A stretch of 64,000 bases of DNA from Euborellia annulipes (lineage: Eukaryota > Arthropoda > Insecta > Dermaptera > Anisolabididae). Under the pieces are notes generated by a model. The model was given only the letters and a program-made list of their open reading frames with translations, was not told where the DNA came from and did no database searches. Position 1 is the stretch's first letter. The number at the start of each line of letters is the position of its first letter. Position numbers and translations under genes: made by a program. Of this stretch, positions 10,195-21,084 are shown one piece after another. The stretch is taken from NCBI GenBank assembly GCA_023213315.1, contig JAKCPI010010606.1, positions 224,831 through 288,830 of the forward strand, written 5' to 3'.

Positions 10195-10836
10195 AATCTG
10201 GTGTGACTGGCGCACAGCACACAACTTTCTCTTACCTTCAGTAATCTAAAGTTGTGTACTGTGTTTGTCACACCAGATTTTTTGCGTCGACATGCATTTA
10301 GTTTCCGACAGAACGGTACATTCGATTTTCAAGATGTAAAATTTATATTTTGTTACCATGGCAACCATTTCTCCTATCATTTCTATGGAGTACAAGAGTA
10401 AAGTGGTCTTTAGAAGATTTCAATGACAAAATGAGAATATACATTTTAAAGAGAATCTAAAAAATAATTGATTTTTGAATTTAAAAAAAAAAATTGTTCG
10501 AGCGAATTTTGAGAAAATCGAAAATAACTGAAAAAGTGCATCAGTAAAGTACTAGTACTCTTTGGTCGATTTTGTTCAAAAGCTTCATGTCACGTCCCAT
10601 GGGTGTGCCTATCTTAAATATAAAATTTCAACATCCTAGCTCTTTTCGTTCTTGAGATATTTTGTTCACAGACACACAGATTGACCATGTCGCGAAAACC
10701 ACTTTTTTTTGGATTCAGAGGACCTCAAAACGTGTATATCCATCAAAATCTCGATATAGAATTTTTGACATGAATCCAATACTTTCTCTCTATATATATA
10801 TTACATATATATATATAGAGATAAGAGAAAGTAAAA
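10195..10836 (+). repeat. HX repeat, complete short-subfamily copy
   Basis: This is the best reference copy. It starts AATCTGGTGTGACTGG and forms a ~90-bp imperfect hairpin closing with TCACACCAGATT. Next come GTCGACATGCATTTAGTTTCC, the X-box GTTACCATGGCAAC (10352-10365), GAATATACATTTTAAAGAG, the palindromic AGTACTAGTACT core, CTTAAATATAAAATTTCAAC, CAGGGGACC-like CAGAGGACCTCAAAACGTG, and the terminal hairpin ending AGATAAGAGAAAGTAAAA. The first hairpin contains ACTTTCTCTTACC and the last contains nearly the same 13-mer inverted. No coding potential and no clear target duplication beyond flanking A-runs. Such structure fits a non-autonomous mobile element of undetermined class. Confidence 0.9.
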
Positions 10837-11699
10837 AGCTGTATATTATAATTAAAATTTAAAATCATTCAATTAAAAATAAATTAGCATTTTTAATTTT
10901 TTTTTGTTATGCAAAATTTTTTTTTAATCTTCTGAAATATTATGCCATAACTAAAATGAACTTGATAATCTCTAAACTTTTTTTTTTTTCTATTCCAAAT
11001 TGAATCCGTTAAGTAGTCTTTCGTGAATACCTCGGAATTTTTTTTTTTTTTTGTGTGTGTGTGTGGTGCTCAATTGTGATGTTGATCCGCTCTTTTTCGC
11101 AAACTGGGAGGGATTCCCCTTCCTTTTCAGTTTTGCTAATTGAATCGAGCAGCCTTCTGCCTGGGCTGCCGACCAACTTTAATTTGTCATGCTAATTATT
11201 ATAACTTTTCAATTCACAATTCCTCTCTTAACGTCATCCTGATAATTGCTTTGTTAACAATAATCTATTCCTCTCGAACAAAGCAGAGAGAGGCTCTAAC
11301 TTCCACTATTTTCGCACAACTCCATGTTTGCCTATTATTTTACTAAACTTCTCATTTAATAAGAAAATCAGAGTTTTCATTTTACTCTTTGTTTCTCATT
11401 TTATTATAATCTATTTTCTCATTAATATTTGTAATGAATGTTTTTTTTCGCTCATTCATCAAGTGAGAATAATATTGAATGCGTTTTTATTTAATTTACT
11501 TCGATGCCTGGGGACTCCCTTCATAAGATTTAAAAAATATTTATAATTTTTTTTTTTATTTATGATTAATTAACTTAATTAATATTCTAATTCTATATTT
11601 GATTAAGCATTTGAGTCGGCATAGCGTTTGATTCCATTAATTTTGATAAATATTTATTCAAATTTGTTAGTTTTACTTTAAAAAAAGTGAATTCCGGGA
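10837..11699. other. Gene-free stretch with a unique, possibly regulatory block
   Basis: After T-runs and a (GT)n tract near 11053-11066, positions 11060-11290 are less AT-biased, non-repetitive and rich in TAATT-type homeodomain core sites (for example GCTAATTGAATC near 11135). It could be a conserved non-coding element. No exon is recognised. Confidence 0.3.
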
Positions 11700-12378
11700 A
11701 ATGGTATGTCTATCTCTCTGTGTGTGTGTATCTATATATGTTTACAAAATATCTCAAGACCTAAAAGAGCTAGGAAATATTTCAATTGATAATAAATTCA
11801 TTTCATAAAAAATATTTAATTTTTTTTTTTTATATTTGTAAATAAATGATTAATTCATTTTTTTTTTTAATTTCTCTTATAAATGTTAATCTATATAAAA
11901 TACTGGATTCGTGGCAAAAATTCGATATTGAGATTTTGATGGATATACACGTTTGGAGGTCCCCTGAATACAAAAAAGAGACATGGTCTGTCTGTCTGGG
12001 TTCAATTTAAAACATGAAGCAATTGAGCTAGGAGGTTGAAATTTTATATTTAAGCTAGGCACCCCTCCAGGGCATGAAAATAAGCTTTTAAACAAAATCG
12101 GCCAAAAAGTACTAGTACTTTACTGATGTAGTTTTTCAGTTTTTTTTTGATTTTCTCAAAATTCGCTCAAACGATTTTGATTAAAATTCAAAAATCAATT
12201 ATTTTTTAGATTCTCTTTAAAATGTATATTCTTATTTTGCCATTGAAATCTTCTGAAGACCACTTTACTCTTGTACTCCATAGAAAAGATAGGAGAAATG
12301 GTTGCCATGGTAACAAAATATAAATATTTTCCCATGTTTATAAATTTTGAATTCTAATATATGGGCGGATATATTTTG
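11700..12378 (-). repeat. HX repeat, - strand copy plus adjoining fragment
   Basis: A fragment of the AAAATATCTCAAGACC segment lies at 11700-11785, and a longer copy at 11895-12378 runs from the terminal region to beyond the X-box (GTTGCCATGGTAAC at 12301-12314, a perfect X-box on the opposite strand). The first hairpin is missing. Confidence 0.8.
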
Positions 12379-13283
12379 ACAAAAAATATTTTTAGTAAAA
12401 TTTACTCTTATTTATTATAATAAATATAAAATAAAATATATTCATTCATATAAATAATTTCTTATTCTGTACTTTTTGGCTGCACACCATTGCAGAAGTT
12501 TCTTGTTTATACCTCAATAGACCTCAAGTAAAATATTTTTTTTTTTTTTAATAATAAAATTATTGTCCTGTGTGCATTCAACATAACTATGATAAATATT
12601 ATTACTTTTTTTTCATTTAATAAAAGGATAAATTAATATCTCCATTAGTGAAAATAGAAAATATAATTCTCACAAGACAAGAGAAAGTTTTATTAAAAAC
12701 ACTAAAATAGGAAAAAGATGCAACTTAAACTGTCGTGTTAAAGGTAGCCTTTATAAATAGAATCTACACACAGCATTTGTTGACCAACCCTTTGGGGGAG
12801 CTTTTTTTTTTTGGAACAAAACGATCTTATTATATTGCAATATATAATGCCTTTGCAGGGCAAACAATCAGAGAAAGAAAAGAGACCGGGTTTCTATAAA
12901 GATTGAAGAAAAGTTAGCAGAAACAATTTATGTTTACGCTTGACTGTACCCACCAACGCTTGTGTATGACGTTTATATTGGAATAAGAAAGCGTTATTGG
13001 AATAAGAAGTTAATAAAAGTGGGCCGAATACTTTTCGAGACACATTTAAACAATAACGAAATGCTCTTCTTTATTTCAAATAATTTTTACTTTTTTTTAA
13101 TAGGATATATTTAAAATTGATCGTGAGATAAAATTATTATTCGAATTTATCAAATGACAAAAAATATTTTCCCATCTGTTAATAGACGCAATTAAATCAG
13201 AAAAATATTATTTTTGACCATTAAAAAATTTAATTTAAACTGGTAACCGTTGGCTCTAGTTTAAACATTATAAGTAGTATATT
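12379..13283. other. AT-rich stretch without recognised feature
   Basis: Scattered T-runs, no exon or repeat family recognised. Positions 12790-12990 are somewhat more complex but match nothing I know. Confidence 0.45.
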
Positions 13284-13482
13284 ATTGATGTTGGGTAGAC
13301 AGCCAGACAATTTCATTTCATCTGCTCGTAGACGTTTCGGGTGCTAATCGGTCCCCTTCCTCAGGACTGTATAATTGACACCTGCTCAGTCCTGAGGATG
13401 GGGGCGATTAGCACCCAAAACGTCGACTACCAGATTGAAATAAAGTTATATTTTATTTCCCGGCTGTCTACCCAGCATCAAT
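13284..13482. mobile_element. Foldback element with hammerhead-like cores (about 199 bp)
   Basis: The termini GATGTTGGGTAGACAGCC and GGCTGTCTACCCAGCATC are inverted. The left arm contains, on the - strand, CTGAGGA (13358-13364), a GGG...CCC stem and GAAA (13335-13338). The right arm contains CTGAGGA (13392-13398) and AAAA in place of GAAA (13417-13420). The ATGTTGGGTAG terminus is shared with the element at 47650-47809. Confidence 0.78.
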
Positions 13483-13540
13483 CTCCAGCCAAAGAAAATA
13501 TATCTTCATTATAAGTAGCTAGAATTAATTAAAACACTAA

Positions 13541-13967
13541 CAGGTTTATTCTCTAAAAACAGACGTTAAAATTAAAAATAAACAAATGAGTGTTAAAAAG
13601 TAACGTAAAAACAATCAGCGTTAAAAAAATGTTATTCTCTAAACAAAGTTTTAACAGCGTCGTTAACATGTTGCTTTTATTTCAAAGCTATCAAAATCAT
13701 AACCTTACTCTTTAGGTTAAGGAAGCCATTTTTATTTTAAACACAACCTTAAAATATTAAAGGCACCACCTAGACATGGCATTAATTTTTAACACTATTT
13801 ACTAAATGTTAACGCTTTGGCTTTAAAGTTTTTGTTAACAGAATAGCTATTTGAGGCAAGAAAGTGATTTTGAATAGCATTTTTTTAACGCTGATTTTTT
13901 TTTACATTACTTTTTAACACCCATTTGTTTATTTTAAATTTTAACGTGTTTTTAGAGAATAGACCTG
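13541..13967. mobile_element. MITE with CAGGTCTATTCTC termini, full-length
   Basis: Terminal inverted repeats read CAGGTTTATTCTCTAAAAAC and GTTTTTAGAGAATAGACCTG. Subterminal inverted blocks, AAATAAACAAATG and CATTTGTTTATTT, extend pairing to about 100 bp. The interior carries repeated GTTAAC/TTAACGCTGAT-like motifs and no ORF. Other copies are at 19878, 28148, 38659 and 53846. Target duplication is unresolved because the flanks are AT-rich. It sits inside another inverted structure (TAGAATTAATTAAAAC to the left, GATTAATTTTAATTCTA to the right). Confidence 0.8.
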
Positions 13968-14510
13968 TAGGGGCTATGTTTCAATCCCCTAGTGTTTTTT
14001 TGATTAATTTTAATTCTATTATATTTCAATATATCACTAGGTGATATATTTCAATATAGAAATCAATATTTATATATATAAAGCACTAACGGTTCACGTC
14101 CGGTGTATGTCCTCTGGGACAACTCTCTCGCTGATTGGCTAGAGTCAGAGATGGGCGGAGTCGGAGGGGGAAATTTAAAACTTTAAAATATGCAAAATTG
14201 TTGCGACCTTTGCGGTTGATATATCAATATAACTCTATGGGATATATATCTCGATAACAATTTTGCATCATATATATATAAGTATGTATATTAATATATA
14301 TTGAAACATCACCTTCATTTTAAATTTCGTAATATGAATCATTTTCTTGGAAGCCCTATATGGGTCGAGTTCTTTTAAAATGATCACGCTTTTAATAAGT
14401 AAGTAGAATTAATTAAAATTTTTCAAAAACACTATGTGATGTTTTAATGTATTGATTTATTTAAATATATCACCTAGTGTTTTTGATTAATTTTAATCAA
14501 TTATACCTAC
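13968..14510. other. Host of the MITE: inverted CCTAGTG blocks around a GC-richer island
   Basis: CCTAGTGTTTTTTTGATTAA near 13988 recurs near 14471 and, inverted, near 14405-14440, giving an inverted-repeat frame. Between them, 14090-14180 is distinctly GC-richer (GATTGGCTAGAGTCAG, GATGGGCGGAGTCGGAG), with a CCAAT-like and GC-box-like composition. It may be the core of an old element or a promoter-like fragment. Confidence 0.4.
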
Positions 14511-15454
14511 CAATAAATTTATTCATTTTGAAACACCCTTATAGGGCGTCCGAGAAAATGATTACATCTCACGAAATCTCTTAGATATTTAAATGTCCTT
14601 AAGAAATGTTCGAAACGTAGAGTAAAATAAATTTTTCCTTCTCTGACTCTTCATCGCAATTCAATAATAATTATTATTTATAAACCAAAAACTCAAACGT
14701 GAAAATTCATTCGTAATTTTCAAATAAAAAAATAATTTCAAAAATTTGTTTTATTAATAATTAAAAAAATGATTGTTTTTTTTTTTTTGTAATAGTAAAA
14801 AGAAATAATGTTAAATTATAAAATTAAATAAATCAACATATTCCTTTTGAAATGACGAGATCTCTCTCAATACAGTCTAAAATGTACTGTATTTGTAAAT
14901 AAAATATTTACTTTCGTTTCAAGACTAGATAAACTCTGAAAGACCGCACTCTCTGATTTTAACCCTTGCGCCTATCAAATTTCCTTCCTACCTGGAATTT
15001 AATATTTTTTGAATTTAATAAAACGAGCCGAAGCAAGTGTATTTGCACGTGAGCAGTTTCGTTCGCCCCCGAATCACCCTTATTTTCATTCTCTCTCAGC
15101 TCCCGTTATTTACTCTACCTCACTACGTTGGAATTATTACTTTTATCGGGAAAAAAAGTGGCTTTAAAAATTAAACAAGAAATAAGATTAAAAATTAACA
15201 AATTAAAGTTAACATATGTGAAAAATATTTAATTCAACAAAAGTGGCGTAGTGAGGCTGCATCAAATGAGGCAATTAGACATTAAACTGAAAATAGTTTC
15301 TTTTTATATTCTTTTAGAAGTATTTATTATAATTTTCTTTTGTTATCGATCTTGTGATTTTACAAAATAAAATGTTAGTGTATTAATTTAATATATTTTA
15401 ATATAAATTACCACCAAATTCTTACAATATTCTTCTTCATTCATTATTAGAAAC
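14511..15454. other. AT-rich stretch without recognised feature
   Basis: Positions 14580-14640 contain TGTTCGAAACGTAGAG then AAATAAATTTTTCC, reminiscent of the end of a hammerhead-like element. Nothing else is recognised. Confidence 0.35.
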
Positions 15455-15600
15455 TCACACTTATGGAGTATCTTTCATGGGAAATTGCTGAGATGGGTTT
15501 GCGTTTCCTTCCTCAAGAAAAGGCATCCCTGATAGACTTGGGTAAATTTTTTCTACTATGTGGATTTGAACCTATTTGACTGATTTATCATCTCATTAAT
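15455..15600 (-). repeat. tRNA-derived SINE fragment
   Basis: It shares the block GTTTCCTTCCTCAAGAA---GGCATC and a following GTGGATTTGAAC (B-box-like on the - strand) with the copy at 30900-31125. It is diverged, and the A box is not clear. Confidence 0.5.
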
Positions 15601-15641
15601 TACCTTCAATAAGGTGGCTAAATGCTGAAAAAAAACTTAAA

Positions 15642-16190
15642 AATCTGGTGTGACTGGTAGCATAGCACACAACTTTCTCTTACCTTCGGTTATTGAAAGT
15701 TGTGTTCTGTGCTTGTCACACCAGATTTATTGTGTCGGCATATATTTAGTTTCCCGCGGTATATTGATTTGTATTTTCTTTCCATGACAACCATTTCTTC
15801 TATTTTTCCTATCAAGTGTTCTTTAAACAATTTTGAGGGTAAATTGAGAATATACATTTTAAAGAGCATCTACAAAATAATTGATTTATGAATTTTAATC
15901 AAAATCATTAAAGCCAATTTTGAGAAAATTGTAAACAACTAAAAAAGTACATCAGTAAAGTACTAGTACATTTTAACCAATTTTATTCAAAAACTTTGTG
16001 TAATCTGAGAGTGGAGTACTTAACTTGAATACCAAATTTCAACCTCCTAGCTTGAGATATTTTGTTCAAAGATCCTCTTTTTATTTTAACTCAGATAACC
16101 TCAAAAAGTGTATTTTCATTAAAAACTTGACATGAATTCAATACTTTCTATATATTAAAATATTAATATACATGTAATATAAAGTAAAAA
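15642..16190 (+). repeat. HX repeat, near full-length, diverged
   Basis: It has a complete first hairpin (AATCTGGTGTGAC...GTCACACCAGATT), a deletion around the X-box (only CATGACAACCATTTC remains), the AGTACTAGTAC core and a weakened terminal hairpin ending AAAGTAAAAA. Confidence 0.85.
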
Positions 16191-17087
16191 GATTTTAGTT
16201 AATGAAAATTTTATATAGGTCTAATAATTATAAATTACATTTTAAAGACTTAATTACTTATTTTTTTAGTAATTTCAGTCTAATATTAATACAGATTTTA
16301 TCTAACAAATTTCATTTATTAAAATAATAATCTTAATATATTACTGACAAAAATTAGGATTAAAATCTTTATATTCAAAGGCGAGAAATATTTTATAATA
16401 AAAAAAAAAAAAAATAATAATAATAACGGAAAAACAGGAAGCAGTTAGTTGCCTATTTGCAAAAATGATATATACTATAAATTTCCTTCATCTAAAAATT
16501 CATAGACTTCCCACAGGCATAAATAATTTGCATGAATCTGATTAAGTGATTAGAGAGAAGAGAAGCCCCCCCCCCCCCCCCGCCCTCCTCTCCAGCCAGA
16601 AATCGAATTTAACGTTATCTTTTAGCACTAAAATTTTTAATATATATTTGTCCATGAATGTAATTTTAACTTTGAATAAATGTATTGTTATTAAGAGAAA
16701 AAAATAATTCATAAATAAGAAGAAAAAAAAAATAAATAAAGTTAAAAAAAATTAGAGAAATATTCTCAAAGGGTGATAATATCTTTCCAAGTCATCAGCC
16801 CTAAACTCCACTCCTACAAACAGAGGACAAAACACATGTGCCCGAGGTATTTTAATTAAAACGTTGCATAATTAAAATAGTTTCTGTTCTGACCAAGCGA
16901 GGAAAGGCAAAAGGACATGATGAGAGAGTAAGTATAGCAGGAGTAGTCCTGCGAAATCACCCATTCCAAGTTTGATTTAACCGAGACATGAATATTGAAG
17001 GAAACCAAAAAATAAATTAAAAGAGTTACCGGAGTAACAATCAATGAAACCTTTTAAACAAATAAAATATCACTTTTAAAGATAAAA
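16191..17087. other. AT-rich stretch with a C homopolymer
   Basis: It contains a 16-bp C run at 16566-16581, an A-run at about 16398-16413, and a moderately complex non-repetitive block at 16780-17000. No exon recognised. Confidence 0.45.
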
Positions 17088-18405
17088 AGTCTGGTGTGAC
17101 TGGTCGCACAGATATTTTATTCGCGATAATTGATTCAAAATATCATAAGAATTGGAAAATATTTTTTTAAAAAGTTCCAAAGAATCGAAATTAACATGCA
17201 AATCCCCAACATTGGCTTGAAAGGAAGACCCAGAAAATGAATTTGAAAAATCTAAAATACTACACCAGTAAAGTATACTTCAAACAATTTCCACGAAAAA
17301 TTTTACTAATATACTTTTTAAAGAGCATCTAGATTTATGAATTTTAATCAAAATGGGAAAACATTTATATTTTTCTACCATGGCAACCATTTCTCAACTT
17401 AGATTTAAACTTTCTGCCGTAAGCTCAAGTTGAAACATTATGTATATATGAAAGGTAAAATACACTAGGCTATGTTGTTCAAGGTTTTTTTTATTAATTA
17501 AAATTAATACGTATTTCGACAATACTGTCATCATCAGAAGTGGTTTTATAAAATGAATACATCGTGAAGTTATCTACATTAAATACATCATAAAAATATA
17601 TGTTTACAAAGATTGTGTATGTGAATACTTAGTATTAGGATACATAGATGGTGTTACTGTTGCATATATGGCGGGTATATTTGAAATTAGTATATTCTAG
17701 GCACAAAACATATTTGAGCAATCTATGTATTCAACTATACCCACCATATATGCAACAGTAACACCATCTCTGTATCCTAATACTAAGTATTCACACACAC
17801 CATCTTGGTAAACATATGTTTTTATGATGTATTTAATGTAGATAACTTCACGTTGTATTCATTTTAAAAAACCACTTCTGATGATGACAGTAATGTCGAA
17901 ATACGTATTAAGTGTTGATTTTAATTAATAAAAAACCTTGAAACACATAACCTAGTGTATTTTACCTTTCATATATACATTTCTCATATCTTTTTTCTAT
18001 AAAGTACAAGAGTAAAGTGTGCTTCAGAAGATTTAATCGGCAAAATGAGAATATACATTTTAAAGAGGATCTAAAAAATACCGGTAATAGATTTTTGAAT
18101 TTCAATCAAAATCGTTGCAGCGAATTTTTCTAAAAAAAATTAAAAAGTACTTGAGTAAAGTACTAGTACTTTATGGCCAATTTTGTTCAAAAGCTATTTT
18201 AACTGTCCTGGAAGGTACCAAACTTAAATATAAAATGTCAACCTCGTAGCTCAATTCCTTCATGCTTAAAATCGTTACACACATACCACTTTTTTGGACT
18301 CAGGGGACCTCAAAACATGTATTTCCATCAAAATCTGGACATCGAATTTTTTACGCAATATTTCTTTCTCTATATATTACATATTTAGGTAAGAGAAAGT
18401 AAAAA
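17088..18405 (+). repeat. HX repeat, interrupted by a foldback element
   Basis: It starts AGTCTGGTGTGACTGGTCG, with most of the first hairpin deleted. It contains long-subfamily sequence and the X-box half TACCATGGCAACC. It is then split at 17442-17978 by a foldback element, resumes with TATAAAGTACAAGAGTAAAG and ends GGTAAGAGAAAGTAAAAA. Confidence 0.82.
17442..17978. mobile_element. Large foldback element (537 bp) with hammerhead-like cores
   Basis: The termini are GTATATATGAAAGGTAAAAT and its exact reverse complement. The arms pair over about 230 bp and end in inner inverted blocks, GGTGTTACTGTTGCATATAT and its complement, around a ~50-bp loop. Each arm has CTGATGA (17878-17884 right; complement 17531-17537 left), a GACA-GTAA-TGTC stem with a GNRA-like tetraloop, and GAAA (17898-17901; complement 17514-17517). 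High arm similarity suggests a recent origin or gene conversion. It lies inside an HX copy. Confidence 0.85.
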
Positions 18406-19282
18406 ATATAAATTTATAAGAATCTCTTAACTTATTAATTTCTTTCAAAAGGTGCTTCTAAAATGATAATCTAATTCCAATGAGTTTATTTTATTAATAA
18501 GTGAAAATACGAATTTCTTTCTTCTCGATGGAACTTGGAAACATGAATTGACGAGAGCATTTCAATTCATTTCATTTTCCTCTCCAATAAAATAAATTAT
18601 TATACAAATAAAATAGAATTAATAAAGAGAGAACGTAGATATATAAAATTTTCAAATGAATAGAAAAAAATAATAAATCAATAATTGAGAAATTTTTCAC
18701 TAACAAATTTTTTAATTTAATTAAAAATTAATTAAATTTTATTAGTATTTATTAAAATTATCTCTATTAATTCACATATTATATTAAAACATTAAATAAC
18801 GTTTAATTAATAAATGAAAAAATAAAAAAAATAAAAAAAATTAAACGTAGATTTTAAATTTTCACATGACAAAATTAATTTTCATGATTTATTGCTGGAA
18901 TTTTATTTTAATATAAATTTTTTTTTTATGAAACCCAGGCTTTTTTTAATTTATTTTTAATTTTTCATTATTTATTTTTTTTAAAAACATTTTTAGTCTT
19001 GTTTTTTTTCATAACAAAATTCACTGATAGTTATATTTTATAGAGTAATTTAAGGCAGACTAATATAGTTAAAATTATGTATCTCCTTTAATAAAAAAAA
19101 AAAAAAAAAAAAAAAACAGTAGCCATTTTATATTAAAGAATATAAAAATAACCCCCTCACTCATTGTTATCTAAAAATTAGAATTAACTATTAAAAAATA
19201 ATAATTTTTTAAATTATTCAATTATTTTTATAAATTAATTATTTAATTACGGGTTGACCGACCTGAAGCTTTTTTTTATAAA
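18406..19282. other. Extremely AT-rich stretch with a long A-run
   Basis: Nearly pure A/T from about 18640 to 19130, including an A homopolymer of about 26 bp near 19093-19118. No feature recognised. Confidence 0.5.
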
Positions 19283-19462
19283 CTTGGAAAAAACTCAAAA
19301 AGTACATCAATAAAGCGCTAGTACTCGAATTCTCCCAAAGTCGTGACCAAGCGTAATTTGTTTTGTAAAATATATTTAAAATTAAAAAAAAAGAAATAGC
19401 TAATTTCGAAAAAATTGGGAAAAACTAAAAAACTACATCAGTAAAGTAGTAGTAATAATTAG
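19283..19462 (+). repeat. HX-related variant with duplicated core
   Basis: AAAGTACATCA-TAAAG occurs twice (19296 and 19430), with CTAGTACTCGAATTCTCCCAAAG between. The same arrangement, inverted, is at 25738-25930. It is a rearranged relative of the HX core. Confidence 0.6.
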
Positions 19463-19532
19463 AATCTCTTAAATGGTTTTGGGGAATTAATTATAATCAA
19501 ATTTCTTTAATATAATAAATTTTTTCTTTTCC

Positions 19533-19815
19533 TTTTGTCAGCTTTATGAATTATGGCCACCTTCTGGCAGACCCTTTCGGCAGTCATAAATACACTATCC
19601 CCGCTATCATACTTTAATTCAAGATCCTTCCTTAACATTTTAACTCTTGTATTGAAACAAGAAATATCCAAAATTGGCGAAAAGCTTGTCCACCGAAGGG
19701 TGCTCAGGGGACGCTACCCCTGGCTAGCCGCAAAGTACGCTGAAGGCGGCTCTGCGGTTAGAAATATATATATTTATATGACTACACCTCCAACACCAAG
19801 AGCTTTATCTTAGCT
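19533..19815 (+). other. Unique GC-richer block with acceptor-like start
   Basis: TTTTTTCTTTTCCTTTTGTCAG (19523-19544) is a good splice-acceptor context, and the block after it, especially 19680-19760, is GC-richer than its surroundings. An ATG-initiated frame of 86 codons spans 19553-19813, containing KLVHRRVLRGRYPWLAAKYA, but I recognise no family. The frame phased with the acceptor stops after 15 codons. It could be a decayed retrocopy, an untranslated exon or a chance match. Confidence 0.25.
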
Positions 19816-19877
19816 AGAGTGTGATGAAAATAATTAACTATTAATACAATTATTGCGAGTATTGTGTTAAGAATTAA

Positions 19878-20143
19878 TGTCATGTCCAGGGGGTTCCATT
19901 AATATTTTAACTCAGTATTTAATGCATAAAAATGGCATCCTAAAAAATAAGGTTATGATTTTGACAGCTTTGAGATAAAAGCAATATGTTAACGTCTCTG
20001 TTAAAACTTGGTATAGAGAATATGATTTTTTAACGCTGGTGTTATTACTTTACTTATTCCGTATTCTAGACATTAGCCCTTTACTTTTTAACACCCAAAT
20101 TATGATGTTAAATTTTAACGTCTGTTTTTAGAGAATAGACCTG
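19878..20143. mobile_element. CAGGTCTATTCTC MITE, half copy
   Basis: The right half of the family is present: TTAACGCTG, CTTTTTAACACCC, and the terminus GTTTTTAGAGAATAGACCTG at about 20124-20143. The left terminus is missing. Confidence 0.75.
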
Positions 20144-20272
20144 AACATTGGTTAAAAATAGAGACAAAAATTTATTATAGTAACTTGTATTTTAGAATTT
20201 TTTAAATACAGGGTGGGAAGGGGCTATTCAACACAAAATTTAATCAAAATATCTATATATTGTATATATATA

Positions 20273-20303
<31 letters not shown>

Positions 20304-20519
20304 TCCGAATTTGTTTTAATTCATTATTTGGAATAAAATTTCACTTAGGCATTAAATTCAGAAAAATAAAAGTTTTTCTTCCACAAAAAAATTAATCATC
20401 TCTTGGGCGTATTTGTTGAAAAAATTTATATAAAAAAAAAAATAATAATAATAATAAATAAATGATTGTTGAATAAATATTGTAAATTCCTTAATCAATA
20501 TAAAATAAACTCAGAATCA
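20144..20519. other. AT-rich stretch with (TA)n
   Basis: A (TA)n microsatellite lies at about 20275-20302, and an (AAT)n tract near 20442-20458. Otherwise nothing recognised. Confidence 0.5.
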
Positions 20520-20985
20520 GACAAATAATTGATAAGCTAGAATGATGGAAACGTAAACGTTGGTGGCTGTTTCGTGTAACCAGGTGGCAAGTAGCATGAA
20601 GAGATGTGCAAACTGGAGATGTCGGATGCTGAATGCTGGATGCTGGAGAGTAGCAGACTGAGTTAGCATATGCATGCGATTGGCGCTGTTTGCCATCGAG
20701 GAATAGATTGACTGATCAAAAGGCTTTTGTTTGTTTGGAACATCAGCGTCGCTCGCTGCGGATCTTATGTTTTCTCTGCTCTAGAACGATGTTTGCTTTG
20801 CTAATGGAAGTTTAACGCAAAAATAATAAATCGGTTCGTGGGATAATCCGAGAATGGACCAATGGCCGCCGCTATCTCGTAAGTAATCTTGAAATGGACG
20901 ATTTACGTGAAATCGATCACGCTCAGAGGGCATCTTTGCTCAGGGTTGTTAAGTGGACAATTTAGCTATCATTTCCGCCAGCCAA
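20520..20985 (+). other. Candidate first exon or regulatory region
   Basis: This is the longest compositionally normal, non-repetitive block in the first half of the window. Near its end GACCAATGGCCGCCGC contains an ATG in a reasonable initiation context. The frame reads Met-Ala-Ala-Ala-Ile, followed by CTC-GTAAGT, a strong donor (20880-20885). Upstream are GGATGCTG-type short repeats (20620-20645). The arrangement resembles a 5' untranslated region, start codon and short first coding segment of a gene on the + strand. Five codons cannot be assigned to any family, and an enhancer with a chance ATG is equally possible. Confidence 0.3.
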
Positions 20986-21084
20986 TTATAAACAAAAATG
21001 TTTTGACATCTTTTCTAAACATCGTATTGAGTTAACAGATTTTTTACGTAAAAAAAAAAATGTTATAATTAAAGTGTTAGTGAC

